From a virus: a stretch of 64,000 bases of DNA. How positions within the stretch are numbered: the stretch's first letter is position 1; each line of letters starts with the position of its first letter. The stretch lies in IMG/VR virus record IMGVR_UViG_3300031857_000002, positions 248,001-312,000 of that record; one strand, 5' to 3'. Below are positions 39,082 through 47,108 of this stretch, piece after piece. The position numbers and the translations under genes were made by a program. The notes under the pieces are model-generated. The model did no database searches and had not been told where the DNA came from. It was given only the letters and a program-made list of their open reading frames with translations.

Positions 39082-39111
39082 GTGGCAGCAATCTTGCTGC
39101 CACTGTATTTA
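39082..39111 (-). promoter_or_regulatory. TAAATA site and GC-rich hairpin after hsp20
   Basis: TAAATA (39111-39106) followed by GTGGCAGCA-AGAT-TGCTGCCAC (39103-39082) and a short U-run. The hairpin can end the hsp20 transcript and would also sit at the 5' end of an mRNA started at the TAAATA. Confidence 0.55.
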
Positions 39112-39121
39112 CACTATTATA

Positions 39122-39580
39122 TTAGGAAGTGTATGTGATAGCAATAGTCTTTGGCTTGGCTTCTTCAGGTATTTCACGCTTTAGGTGAATGCTTAGGATA
39201 CCAAGTTCAAGATGTGCTCCGGTAATTTCCACATGGTCCGCTAGTTGGAATTCTCTACGGAAACTACGCTCACTGATTCCTTTGTGCAGGTATTTTGCAG
39301 TCGAATCTTCATTCTCCACAGTTTCACGACTGTGCTTGCCTTCAATAACCAAGATTTTTTTATCCTTGGTCACTGACAGATTGTCGTAGCCAAAACCAGC
39401 CACAGCCACGCTGATCATGTACTCGTCATCATTGACTTGTACAATATCATAAGGTGGATAGTTTGTTGAGCTTTGTTGAGCATTTACACGCATGAGTTCA
39501 TCAAACATGTTATCAAACCCGATACCAAATTTGGTGAGTGCGGGAATGTCGAAAGAGCGAAGGGTGAGAGTTTTTGTCAT
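39122..39580 (-). CDS. small heat shock protein Hsp20/IbpA
   Basis: 152 residues. Alpha-crystallin domain: Y-P-P-Y-D-I-V-Q-V-N-D-D-E-Y, V-A-V-A-G-F-G-Y-D-N-L, K-Y-L-H-K-G-I-S-E-R-S-F-R-R-E-F and the C-terminal G-I-L-S-I-H-L-K-R-E-I-P with I-x-I tail motif (I-A-I). Holdase chaperone; T4-like cyanophages carry similar genes. It has its own strong promoter and a 5' leader with a ROSE-like anti-Shine-Dalgarno hairpin (39588-39604), pointing to heat-responsive translation. Confidence 0.95.
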   Translation of the reverse strand: MTKTLTLRSFDIPALTKFGIGFDNMFDELMRVNAQQSSTNYPPYDIVQVNDDEYMISVAVAGFGYDNLSVTKDKKILVIEGKHSRETVENEDSTAKYLHKGISERSFRREFQLADHVEITGAHLELGILSIHLKREIPEEAKPKTIAITYTS

Positions 39581-39587
39581 TTGTTTT

Positions 39588-39604
39588 CTCCTTTATTAAG
39601 CAAG
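39588..39604 (-). promoter_or_regulatory. ROSE-like RNA thermometer, hsp20 leader
   Basis: In the mRNA, CUUGCUU (39604-39598) pairs with AAGGAG of the ribosome site (39593-39588) across a 4-nt loop, leaving the G of UUGCU bulged. U-U/C-G-C-U facing the Shine-Dalgarno is the hallmark of ROSE thermometers in proteobacterial hsp20 genes. A further upstream hairpin lies about 39612-39635. Confidence 0.6.
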
Positions 39605-39645
39605 ATGACTTGTGATGTAGCCCCACTATGGGCACTACAAATATA

Positions 39646-39674
39646 TTTATACAGGAAATCTCAACTGTTGTCAA
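39646..39674 (-). promoter_or_regulatory. sigma-70 promoter of hsp20
   Basis: TTGACA (39674-39669), 17-nt spacer, TATAAA (39651-39646); leader about 60 nt. No sigma-32-type (CTTGAA / CCCCAT) sequence is seen, so any heat response would be translational. Confidence 0.8.
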
Positions 39675-39889
39675 GACTTTTCGATATTTTTTATTGTGTA
39701 ATCACATGCCGTCCAGGTCATGGTAAAAAGAGTAAAATGCTCTGGTTGATTTAGGCCAAGTCGATATTTTAAACCCTTGGCAACTTTGGTTGTGTAAGGT
39801 ACCTTGTGACGATTAGCCCAGGCACTGACTGTATCTTTGAGACTGTCAAAACTGTCCATGCTTGTGACAATGTCAAACTCTATGTACAT
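39671..39889 (-). CDS. small hypothetical protein, FxLxW-like
   Basis: 72 residues: I-E-F-D-I-V-T-S-M-D-S-F-D start, then P-E-H-F-T-L-F-T-M-T-W-T as a variant of the F-x-L-x-W motif, followed by about 15 residues. One-base overlap with the S21 gene stop, so co-translated with it. Function unknown. Confidence 0.75.
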   Translation of the reverse strand: MYIEFDIVTSMDSFDSLKDTVSAWANRHKVPYTTKVAKGLKYRLGLNQPEHFTLFTMTWTACDYTIKNIEKS

Positions 39890-40113
39890 TAGAACTGTTT
39901 TTTAGGCAACTCTTGCTCACGTAGTTTTTTACGCCAACGTTGTTTGGCTGCTGATGCCTTGAGTTTGCGTTGAGTTGTGGGTTTGATATAAAATTCACGC
40001 TCTCTTAGATCATTTAACAATCCATCAGCTTGAATTTTCTTTTTGAATTTGCGCAATGCTTTTTCTACATTGCCATCTGTGACTAGTACCGATCTTCCGT
40101 GTAATTTTTCCAT
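39889..40113 (-). CDS. rpsU: ribosomal protein bS21
   Basis: 74 residues. V-E-K-A-L-R-K-F-K-K-K-I followed by G-L-L-N-D-L-R-E-R-E-F-Y-I-K-P-T and R-K-L-K-A-S-A-A-K-Q-R-W is the full bS21 pattern, including the C-terminal basic helix ending L-P-K-K-Q-F. bS21 sits at the 30S platform near the mRNA exit and anti-Shine-Dalgarno and helps initiation. Phage-encoded bS21 is known in some large aquatic phages and may replace the host copy to favour phage mRNAs. Lies 7 nt after clpX. Confidence 0.93.
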   Translation of the reverse strand: MEKLHGRSVLVTDGNVEKALRKFKKKIQADGLLNDLREREFYIKPTTQRKLKASAAKQRWRKKLREQELPKKQF

Positions 40114-40120
40114 AAATGCA

Positions 40121-41311
40121 TTAGAGCTCCTTAGGACTATTTACCAGGGCTTGATCAATATCTACGTGCTTAATTCCGTCTGTGCGATAACGTGCTAGAT
40201 TGTACATGTGCGGCAACAACACACGTTCTAGTTCTGAATGCAGGCCACGAGCGCCTGTTTTGTTTTTGATTGTGCGTTCTGCAATGAGATCCAGGCTGTC
40301 TGCAGTAAACTCAAGGTCAACTTCGTCTTGCTTGAACAACCACTGGTACTGACTTATGTAATTGTGCTTGACTTCATTAAGGATACGTACCAGGGCTGTT
40401 TTATCCAGCTCTTTGAGCGCAACCCAAGCAGGGAAGCGACCTACAAATTCTGGGATTAATCCAAATCGCACTAGGTCATCTGGCGTGGTCTTTGACAGGT
40501 GTAACTGCCCGTCTGTTTTGCTAGAAACTTCTGCACCAAATCCAATGTTGGTGCCTTGCACACGACTCTTGACAATGTTGTCTAGTCCAACAAATGCACC
40601 GCCTGCAATGAACAAGATGTTTGTGGTGTCAATTTCAATAGTGTCGCCCGACGGGTGTTTTCTGCCACCAGTGGGCATGACTCTACACTTGGTGCCTTCT
40701 ACCAGTTTGAGCAAGGCTTGTTGTACGCCCTCGCCTGACACATCTCTTGTGATACTGGTGCCTTCGCTCTTACGAGAGATCTTGTCAATCTCGTCCACAA
40801 ACACAATACCACGTTGTGTTTTGTCAACATCGCCGCCCGCGGCAGCATACAATCGACTGATCAAACTTTCAACATCATCGCCCACATAGCCTGCTTCTGT
40901 TAGGCTAGTAGCATCTGCAATCACAAATGGCACATCTAAATAACGTGCCACAGTTTTGGCCAGTAATGTTTTGCCTGACCCTGTTGGACCAAGCATGAGA
41001 ATGTTAGCTTTTTCAATTTCAGTGTTAGGGTCTTTGTTACGAATGCGTTTGTAGTGATTGGCAATGGCCACACTCAGCAACATCTTGGCATCGTCTTGTC
41101 CAATCACATATTGATCCAAATGCTTTCGAATTTCTCTTGGATCAAGATTGGGCGAAGCATCTGATATTTCAGGTTTATCTACCAACAGTGTTTGGCACAA
41201 GTCCACACACTCATTGCATATTGCAACACCTTCACCCACAATGAGTTTAGTCACTGTGTCTTTGTGTTTGTTACAAAAACTACAGGTGTCAAGATTATCG
41301 GATGTTTTCAT
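40121..41311 (-). CDS. clpX: ATP-dependent Clp protease ATPase subunit ClpX
   Basis: 396 residues, close to bacterial length (about 424). N-terminal zinc-binding domain C10-x-x-C13...C32-x-x-C35; Walker A G-P-T-G-S-G-K-T; pore loop G-Y-V-G; Walker [10 protein letters not shown]; the I-G-F loop that docks on ClpP is intact (N-I-G-F-G-A); sensor 2 T-G-A-R-G-L. So it should unfold substrates and feed ClpP, either the phage ClpP at 17405 or the host one. Overlaps the upstream membrane-protein gene by 4 nt; followed by S21. Confidence 0.97.
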   Translation of the reverse strand: MKTSDNLDTCSFCNKHKDTVTKLIVGEGVAICNECVDLCQTLLVDKPEISDASPNLDPREIRKHLDQYVIGQDDAKMLLSVAIANHYKRIRNKDPNTEIEKANILMLGPTGSGKTLLAKTVARYLDVPFVIADATSLTEAGYVGDDVESLISRLYAAAGGDVDKTQRGIVFVDEIDKISRKSEGTSITRDVSGEGVQQALLKLVEGTKCRVMPTGGRKHPSGDTIEIDTTNILFIAGGAFVGLDNIVKSRVQGTNIGFGAEVSSKTDGQLHLSKTTPDDLVRFGLIPEFVGRFPAWVALKELDKTALVRILNEVKHNYISQYQWLFKQDEVDLEFTADSLDLIAERTIKNKTGARGLHSELERVLLPHMYNLARYRTDGIKHVDIDQALVNSPKEL

Positions 41312-42828
41312 GTATTATTTGTTTTGGTTTGTAAACGTTGTGCCACTTGTTCTTGTTCGCTGGCGCTGAGTAAGTCAACATCATATGTGCCACTATTGAT
41401 TTTGTCAATGAGGTGATCAATGTATGCTGTATCGTAAGTATAGTTATCTGCTGTGGCTTTGTCAACTAAAATCCAACGATTGCCGTTGAATTTGAACAAT
41501 TGATTTGGTGCTACATCTGTACGCACAAAACTGTCGCCACGTGCAGGAGCAGTAGGGAATGTGTTACCAAAGCTGGAGTTAGGGGCAGGCTTGAGATACT
41601 GCATCCATGGTAGCTCTGTTATCTCGCCACGCTCTAACATGTTGCGTTGACCCTTTAGTGTTTCGCCTGGATTGAGCTCTTTCCAGTGTTGCATTGCCGC
41701 TTTTTCTTCTGGCGTGCCGTAGTCGATAATTTCTGTTTCAAAACTAGGCATGTCAACATACACTGGTTCGCCGATGGGCTCAGATTTAGCAACCATGGGT
41801 TTGAGATTTTCAAAATGTACAAACGGCTTGTCTAAGTACGCATGGCGGCCGCGGTCAAACTCTGTTTTTAATTCTTCTACTTCTTCTTCAGTTGAAGGAT
41901 ATGTTGTTGTGGTAGTGTTGTACATCCAACCTGGTGGTGATGGATCTGTGCGTATCATCCAGTCTGGATGGTCTTGGGCCACTGTTTGTTTTATCTGATC
42001 AATCTGCTCAGTAGTCAATGGACCATCGTCTGGGGGATATGCAGGCTCGTCGTGTACAAATCCACCCCGGCCTTGTCGTGCCCATTCAAACTGTTTGTTA
42101 GCGGCAAGAATGAGTGTGAGTGCTAGTGGATCAAACACCAGCACAATCATGATAATAACAAGACGTACTGCTTTTTCTAACACATTGGCATCTGGATTAT
42201 CACCGTAAACCAGGGCCGCAATGTATTTTACAGGACCAACCTCGGCTTCAATCTTGCGGAACTCTGCTGCCAGCGGCGCCCGTTCTTCACTAAGCGTAGT
42301 AATCGTTTTTTGCTCGGCCGAGATTTCAGCAAGGAGACGCCCACGTTCCTTTTGTTGAGACCTACGGAGAGCCACGGACTTATCTGCCCCCGTTTCTGAT
42401 GTACTTCGGCCCATGACTTGGTCAACTGCCTCATCCATCTGTTTAAGCGCCTTGCGGTTAACATCTATATTTTCCTTTGCAATCTTAATTTTTTCATCAT
42501 ATATAGCAACCTTGCTTATAGAGTCACCAGACACTAGACTTTGATCACTGTGTGCCTTTGACAAGTATCCAAAAATACCCATTGATGTCAACAACATAAG
42601 GAATGCCACAGCAGGTATTAAGTATGCTTTGAATGCCCACCCTGCTCGTTTCCAGTTGTTGTGCAACCACACAGTGGCCACAATCTTGCCAAGCTCTAAA
42701 CTGCCACCCATGATGATCACAGGTATGGTTGCAGCCGAGAAAATGGCTGTGAGGCCTGCTACTGAATAATAGGCAGCCACAATGCTCAGTAGCAGAGCTG
42801 TGGCCAATATGCTGAAACCAAATATCAT
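41308..42828 (-). CDS. large phage membrane protein with coiled coil
   Basis: 506 residues. Three to four N-terminal transmembrane spans within residues 1-90, a coiled-coil stretch (about 110-200), another span ([18 protein letters not shown]), then an acidic Pro-rich cytoplasmic tail ending with [19 protein letters not shown]. Proteins with this architecture occur in T4-like cyanophages; role unknown. TAAATA lies 6 nt before the ATG. Upstream of clpX in the same operon. Confidence 0.85.
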   Translation of the reverse strand: MIFGFSILATALLLSIVAAYYSVAGLTAIFSAATIPVIIMGGSLELGKIVATVWLHNNWKRAGWAFKAYLIPAVAFLMLLTSMGIFGYLSKAHSDQSLVSGDSISKVAIYDEKIKIAKENIDVNRKALKQMDEAVDQVMGRSTSETGADKSVALRRSQQKERGRLLAEISAEQKTITTLSEERAPLAAEFRKIEAEVGPVKYIAALVYGDNPDANVLEKAVRLVIIMIVLVFDPLALTLILAANKQFEWARQGRGGFVHDEPAYPPDDGPLTTEQIDQIKQTVAQDHPDWMIRTDPSPPGWMYNTTTTTYPSTEEEVEELKTEFDRGRHAYLDKPFVHFENLKPMVAKSEPIGEPVYVDMPSFETEIIDYGTPEEKAAMQHWKELNPGETLKGQRNMLERGEITELPWMQYLKPAPNSSFGNTFPTAPARGDSFVRTDVAPNQLFKFNGNRWILVDKATADNYTYDTAYIDHLIDKINSGTYDVDLLSASEQEQVAQRLQTKTNNT

Positions 42829-42833
42829 AGTCT

Positions 42834-43154
42834 TTATTTACCGGGATTTTTTACCACTATCACAGCGTGTTTAACTGCGCACCAGGTAGCAAACGACGGA
42901 TCTGGCACTTCAAACCAAACGTAATTTTCTACACGATTTCTTTCCCACGCAAACTTTTCTAGTTTGCGTCGTACTCTAGGCTGGCCTTTCCAGCCATTGT
43001 GACCATATAGTGTAGTAGCTTCTTTCATGATTGCGTACCAAGTTTCGGTATCACGCAAATCAAACCAAATACGGTGCATGACCAAGGGCGTTGATTCAAG
43101 CGAGCTGAGTGACGCAGACATACTCGACGCAGAGGTCTCTGTTTCAACAGACAT
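42834..43154 (-). CDS. small hypothetical protein, FxLxW-related
   Basis: 106 residues. Ser-rich start, then W-F-D-L-R-D-T-E-T-W-Y-A-I and near the end Y-V-W-F-E-V-P-D-P-S-F-A-T-W-C-A-V-K, which matches the aromatic strand, D-P turn and second strand of the small-protein family but without the final Trp. An internal Met at residue 26 may be the true start. Function unknown. Confidence 0.7.
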   Translation of the reverse strand: MSVETETSASSMSASLSSLESTPLVMHRIWFDLRDTETWYAIMKEATTLYGHNGWKGQPRVRRKLEKFAWERNRVENYVWFEVPDPSFATWCAVKHAVIVVKNPGK

Positions 43155-43182
43155 TAAAAATATCCTTTCACTGTGTTAATCC

Positions 43183-43329
43183 CTAATGAGCATACTCCCG
43201 GGTATCAATCGGGGTTTGGACGAATCCAGGGACAGTGTCGCAACCTATGTGACTGACGTTCACATGCCACGGTAGTAGCAGGCCTAGGAACCCCACCACA
43301 CCATTGAACAGCACCATCTCCCTGATCAT
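43183..43329 (-). CDS. possible 48-residue membrane or secreted peptide
   Basis: From ATG 43329: a short N-terminus, a hydrophobic segment (V-L-F-N-G-V-V-G-F-L-G-L-L-L-P-W) and a polar tail with one Cys. A consensus promoter ends 8 nt before the ATG, and AGGGAG precedes a second in-frame start (GTG 43314), so translation could begin at either. It fills a gap otherwise without a gene. Confidence 0.5.
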   Translation of the reverse strand: MIREMVLFNGVVGFLGLLLPWHVNVSHIGCDTVPGFVQTPIDTREYAH

Positions 43330-43337
43330 GCTCTATA

Positions 43338-43366
43338 ATTATAACAACATGATCCAGTGCTGTCAA
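43338..43366 (-). promoter_or_regulatory. perfect sigma-70 promoter
   Basis: TTGACA (43366-43361), 17-nt spacer, TATAAT (43343-43338), both consensus. Reads into the 48-residue ORF and the 106-residue gene. Confidence 0.88.
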
Positions 43367-43379
43367 CAAGTCTGGCTAA

Positions 43380-43862
43380 TTACGTTGGAAATGGCCAATT
43401 ATTGCTGGCAATGGGGCGAGTCTTTAGTTTAATATTTTCTTCGATCACAGTGCCATCTTCATCGCACAGATCAACTTGGTATGGTGCAATGACGTGTACT
43501 GCGGCATCTTCTTCCTGCCATTCGTGTTCACCATCATACAACCAACCTGCACCACCTTCGTAGTAGGCTTCTTTTAACTCTTGTTGCTCTAGTTCTGTGA
43601 CGTCATCGCTGAATTCCCATTCAATACTGACGCTGTCATCAAACTCACAACCCCACCCTGCGTCTGTTCGAGCATAGGCAACAGGGTCGCCTTCCCAGGG
43701 TAGATTGCAATCTAGGTCTTCTTCAATAAAACCTTGTCCCCAACGATATGTTTCGTCGATGTTGAACCAACTGACGCTATCATCGGGGTTCCTACGATAC
43801 ATTTCTACATGGTAGACAATGCTTTTCTTTTGCAGTGGTTTGATTAGATATACAGTAGACAT
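43380..43862 (-). CDS. acidic hypothetical protein
   Basis: 160 residues, strongly acidic and Trp/Glu-rich (E-Y-Y-E-G-G-A-G-W-L-Y-D-G-E-H-E-W). Contains S-V-S-I-E-W-E-F-S-D-D-V-T-E. No family recognised, though acidic proteins of this size are common early products of large phages (DNA mimics are one class; inference only). Starts 3 nt after the BI-1 gene. Confidence 0.75.
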   Translation of the reverse strand: MSTVYLIKPLQKKSIVYHVEMYRRNPDDSVSWFNIDETYRWGQGFIEEDLDCNLPWEGDPVAYARTDAGWGCEFDDSVSIEWEFSDDVTELEQQELKEAYYEGGAGWLYDGEHEWQEEDAAVHVIAPYQVDLCDEDGTVIEENIKLKTRPIASNNWPFPT

Positions 43863-43864
43863 GT

Positions 43865-44551
43865 TTATTTCCGGTCACCAAACAACTGCAACAAGTTCAA
43901 GAACAAGTTGATAAAGTCCATGTACAAGGTCAGTGCTCCGCGCACTTCTGCTGAATCGTTGGTCTCTATACTCAGTTCCTCACGGATTTTCTGAGTGTCA
44001 TAAGCGGTTAAGCCAAGAAAGATGATAATAGCTAGGGCAGAGATCACCATCTGCATCACTGTTGATCCGATAAAGATATTCACAATGCTAGCAATCACAA
44101 TGGCAATCAAGCCCACAAACATAAACTTACCAACACTGTCTAGACTCTGTTTAGTAAAGTAGCCATAGCCGCTCATTACGCCAAACAAGATGCCTGCACC
44201 CATGAAAGCACTCACAATCGATCCCATGGTAAACACAGCAAAGATCATGGCAAAGCTCAGACCCATCAATGCCGCAAAACCATGTAGGCATAACTGTGCC
44301 ACACCCTTGCTGGGGTTATTGGCCAGCACATAGCCTACACCAAAGATGGCTGCCAGTGGTGAAAAGATCACAATCCATTTCAACCAACCTGTAAAAAAGA
44401 ATGCCAGCAACTCTGGACTGGATCCCACAAAGTAACTCACAAACATCGATACAATCACAGCCAGACTCATGTGTCCATACACACGACCCATTGCTGAGTT
44501 AACTTCGCTTGCAGAACGATAAGCACCGCTATTATAAGTTGTTTCAAACAT
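43865..44551 (-). CDS. Bax inhibitor-1/YccA family membrane protein
   Basis: 228 residues from ATG 44551 (AAAGGG, 9 nt; frame open to 44560). Seven hydrophobic spans and the family signature L-T-A-Y-D-T-Q-K-I-R-E near the C-terminus, which carries the di-aspartyl pH sensor region. Bacterial members are Ca/H leak channels or, like YccA, modulate the FtsH protease. In T4-like and other large phages BI-1 proteins are known but uncharacterised; blocking membrane-proteolysis responses to infection is one idea. Confidence 0.95.
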   Translation of the reverse strand: MFETTYNSGAYRSASEVNSAMGRVYGHMSLAVIVSMFVSYFVGSSPELLAFFFTGWLKWIVIFSPLAAIFGVGYVLANNPSKGVAQLCLHGFAALMGLSFAMIFAVFTMGSIVSAFMGAGILFGVMSGYGYFTKQSLDSVGKFMFVGLIAIVIASIVNIFIGSTVMQMVISALAIIIFLGLTAYDTQKIREELSIETNDSAEVRGALTLYMDFINLFLNLLQLFGDRK

Positions 44552-44552
44552 G

Positions 44553-44765
44553 TTAATCATCCCTTTCCATTTCTGTAGTTTCCTTGATCAAGGCCTGCAG
44601 TTGTTCCAGAGTAGGAACCATGAGTTTGACTGTTTTGTAATCACCCTCACTGTCGCGACCCGACACTTCAATCATGTACGCATTGTCGTACATGTACACT
44701 GTGAACGATTCATTGGCCTTGGCCAACTTGTCGCTGATTTTATTTACTGTTTTAGTCTTTGCCAT
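44553..44765 (-). CDS. small conserved phage protein
   Basis: 70 residues: basic start (A-K-T-K-T-V-N-K-I-S-D-K-L), a two-strand core F-T-V-Y-M-Y-D-N-A-Y-M-I-E-V-S-G-R and an acidic helix at the end. Overlaps its upstream neighbour by 14 nt. I recall similar short proteins in T4-like cyanophages; function unknown. Confidence 0.82.
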   Translation of the reverse strand: MAKTKTVNKISDKLAKANESFTVYMYDNAYMIEVSGRDSEGDYKTVKLMVPTLEQLQALIKETTEMERDD

Positions 44766-44982
44766 TTTGTTTTCCTATTGTTTCTGGTGCGTGATCTAAC
44801 ACATCGTTATATTCGTCACGATAAAAATATGCATCTTCATCGTTAATAGTAACTGTCAAGTCACTATGTCGTAAATCATAATCAACAAAATTATGATTGT
44901 CATCGTACACACGAAATACAGTTTGTCCTGTAAATATCTGTATCAAGTGTCCAGTAACACCGTTGGCTGATTGTGTTTTCAA
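44752..44982 (-). CDS. small conserved phage protein
   Basis: 76 residues: Q-I-F-T-G-Q-T-V-F-R-V-Y-D-D-N-H-N-F-V-D-Y-D-L-R-H-S-D-L is a compact beta hairpin core, followed by an acidic tail (D-E-D-A-Y-F-Y-R-D-E). Function unknown. ATGA overlap with the DNA ligase stop couples them. Confidence 0.82.
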   Translation of the reverse strand: MKTQSANGVTGHLIQIFTGQTVFRVYDDNHNFVDYDLRHSDLTVTINDEDAYFYRDEYNDVLDHAPETIGKQNGKD

Positions 44983-46352
44983 AGTTTCTCTCCTGGTTCA
45001 AATCCGCGGAATCGCACAAAGCGAGGAAATCTCAAACTGTATGATCCGTCTTGGTTTTGAGTAACTGCGTCCGCTTCAACCTCAACCACCCGATCAAGAA
45101 GCTCATTGCGAGCGGCCCAATACTCATCGCGATTGCTATCAGACAAACCGCTACCAACATTAACACGAATAGTTCTGTCATTGTCTTCTCCTTCACAAAT
45201 TATAGCACCCAGGCGGCCTAGATTGCGACCAGTACCTTCCTCAAATCCCACAATATTCAAATCAACTGTGATTGTGGGTTTCCATTTCATCCAGAAGTCC
45301 GAACGTTTGCACTCATAAGGTGCATCCATGCTCTTGATCATGATACCTTCGTAGCCTTCTTCTACCGAAGCTTCGGCAAATCGGCGCATGACGTCATGAC
45401 CTTCAGCTGTGTCCAAGTCCACATCCATACCTGGCATCACACGCACACAACCATTTTCTGGCAGGTGTGCTTGTGTACGTTTCAACAAGTCAATGCGTTT
45501 GTGTTGCTGTAGATTACAGAAGCCTTCGCGGAACTCACTTAGTGGTAAAATGTCAAACACATGATAAACCATGTCTGCGGTTTTGGCATCTCGTTTGCGT
45601 TGTGCTTGCTTCATCAAGTCCTGGAAGTTCTTGCCCACAATCTCACCATCCAACACAAACTGTCCACCAAAGGCAGAATCACGCTGGAATGCTTTGCGAT
45701 GTTCTTCGATAAAGTCTGCAATCTGTGGGAAGTTCTCAAACTCTTTGCCATTACGGCTGTACAATGTACAAGCAGATCCATTTACAACTGCCAACACACG
45801 TACACCATCAAGTTTGACTTCCAGGCGTTTGATACCTTTGAGCTTTTTAGGTTGGTCTGTGGAGTCCTGTGCTAGTTGGCAACTGAACACAGGAATCTTC
45901 CATTCAGTTTTGCCCAGCACTTTGTTGAGTGTTTTTTCAGAGATACCGCATCTCAAGTCCTTGATTAACACACGACGGGCTAGACCATTCCACTCTTCAG
46001 AGTCAAACATTTGACTGCAAGTTTCAATTGCTTCTCTTGCACGATTACCAGTGATACTACGAGTGCGTAGGCTTTCTAACAAGGCCCAAAATCCAGGCCA
46101 ATGATTTGGTTGGCCAGTCAAACCTTCAGTCTCAGGCACTTGCCGGATGCCAAACACATAGAAAGGATTGTAGGCTTGATAGCAGTTGAACAAGAAAGCC
46201 TGTGCGTCAGCACTGCCTAGTTTGGATGCCATCAAAGCCTTTTCGATTGTTTTTTCTTTGTGTATGCGGCTGTCCGAACTTTCTAAGTCGCGGATCCAAC
46301 CTGCTGCCATTACACCCGAGAACCTTGGGTCTGAGAAGTTTGTTTCATTCAT
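44979..46352 (-). CDS. ATP-dependent DNA ligase (T4 gp30-like)
   Basis: 457 residues. Motif I L-E-V-K-L-D-G-V-R-V puts the nucleophilic Lys at 180; further nucleotidyltransferase motifs are Y-S-R-N-G-K-E-F-E (III), D-G-E-I (IIIa), Y-E-G-I-M-I-K (IV) and W-M-K-W-K-P (V). The N-terminal helical domain and length fit the T4 gp30 ligase, which seals nicks in replication and repair using ATP, unlike the NAD-dependent host enzyme. First gene of a four-gene unit. Confidence 0.96.
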   Translation of the reverse strand: MNETNFSDPRFSGVMAAGWIRDLESSDSRIHKEKTIEKALMASKLGSADAQAFLFNCYQAYNPFYVFGIRQVPETEGLTGQPNHWPGFWALLESLRTRSITGNRAREAIETCSQMFDSEEWNGLARRVLIKDLRCGISEKTLNKVLGKTEWKIPVFSCQLAQDSTDQPKKLKGIKRLEVKLDGVRVLAVVNGSACTLYSRNGKEFENFPQIADFIEEHRKAFQRDSAFGGQFVLDGEIVGKNFQDLMKQAQRKRDAKTADMVYHVFDILPLSEFREGFCNLQQHKRIDLLKRTQAHLPENGCVRVMPGMDVDLDTAEGHDVMRRFAEASVEEGYEGIMIKSMDAPYECKRSDFWMKWKPTITVDLNIVGFEEGTGRNLGRLGAIICEGEDNDRTIRVNVGSGLSDSNRDEYWAARNELLDRVVEVEADAVTQNQDGSYSLRFPRFVRFRGFEPGEKL

Positions 46353-46364
46353 ATATTTAATCCG

Positions 46365-46772
46365 TTACCATGAACTATTATAAAACACTTTGAGTCCCAT
46401 GAACAACTCTGCACGAGCATTTTTAATGAACTCAAGATCGTCTTTACGGTAGTGCTCGTCTGCGTCGTTGCCAAAGAAGAATCCTGATGTACCGGGCAAG
46501 GTGCCTGCAATGACATCAAGTTCTAGTCGTTCAAGATCATCATATGTTAGCTCAAGCTCGTCACCATTGAAGTCGCCCGAGTTGCCTTGACTCTCCCACA
46601 ACTGTTGCATCCAGCCATGCAGGTTAGGATGTTTACGCCAGTAAGCAATCTCACGTGGCTTGGTCACAGGCGAGATAAGTTCTTTTGAATCGTTGTCCCA
46701 ATTGGCGGTGTCGTAGTATTCTTTTTGTTGGCCTGCACGAGCGGCCACGTATGCATACATATCAAGACCCAT
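46365..46772 (-). CDS. conserved phage protein of unknown function
   Basis: 135 residues beginning M-G-L-D-M-Y-A-Y-V-A, with W-R-K-H-P-N-L-H-G-W-M, D-F-N-G-D-E-L-E-L and G-F-F-F-G. This set of motifs is shared by a very common phage protein that databases sometimes mislabel as phosphoglycerate kinase; it has no kinase motif. Probably a small enzyme-like fold; role unknown. One-base overlap with the upstream gene. Confidence 0.9.
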   Translation of the reverse strand: MGLDMYAYVAARAGQQKEYYDTANWDNDSKELISPVTKPREIAYWRKHPNLHGWMQQLWESQGNSGDFNGDELELTYDDLERLELDVIAGTLPGTSGFFFGNDADEHYRKDDLEFIKNARAELFMGLKVFYNSSW

Positions 46773-47044
46773 TACGCGGCCTCCAACATATTGGCCGGTA
46801 CATTGAACAGGCCGCCTGGTGTGTTAACCAGCACAAATTTGATTTTGACTTTGCGCACGGTGCCAACGTATGTTAGGCCGTTGCGGTTGCTGGTGAACTT
46901 TACAGAGTCACCAATTGAAAAACTACGTTTCTTTTGTTGGGTGAGTTGCGCACGGGCAAACTTCACCGCATCAATCACTGTGGACAGTTCGTCGTTGGTG
47001 AGATTACCAAACATGATAGCAGAGTTAATTTCTTTGACATTCAT
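46772..47044 (-). CDS. small conserved phage protein, KOW/SH3-like
   Basis: 90 residues: helix L-T-N-D-E-L-S-T-V-I-D-A-V-K-F-A-R, then a small barrel S-I-G-D-S-V-K-F-T-S-N-R and G-T-V-R-K-V-K-I-K-F-V-L-V-N-T, the layout of SH3-like binding modules. Similar proteins occur in T4-like phages. Driven by cassette copy 5 with AAGGAG. Confidence 0.82.
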   Translation of the reverse strand: MNVKEINSAIMFGNLTNDELSTVIDAVKFARAQLTQQKKRSFSIGDSVKFTSNRNGLTYVGTVRKVKIKFVLVNTPGGLFNVPANMLEAA

Positions 47045-47073
47045 TTCAGGCTCCTTTTAGTTACTATACAAGT

Positions 47074-47102
47074 ATTATAGCAAAATGGGATTTATTGGTC
47101 AA
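47074..47102 (-). promoter_or_regulatory. repeated promoter cassette, copy 5
   Basis: TTGACC (47102-47097), 17-nt spacer, TATAAT (47079-47074), then ACTTGTATAGTAACTAAAAGG. The -35 to start-codon block is nearly identical to copies 6 and 7. Confidence 0.9.
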
Positions 47103-47108
47103 TCAAAC

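Noticed and set aside
46365-46772. Phosphoglycerate kinase
   Set aside because: Relatives are sometimes so labelled in databases, but no kinase motif is present and the length is a third of the real enzyme.
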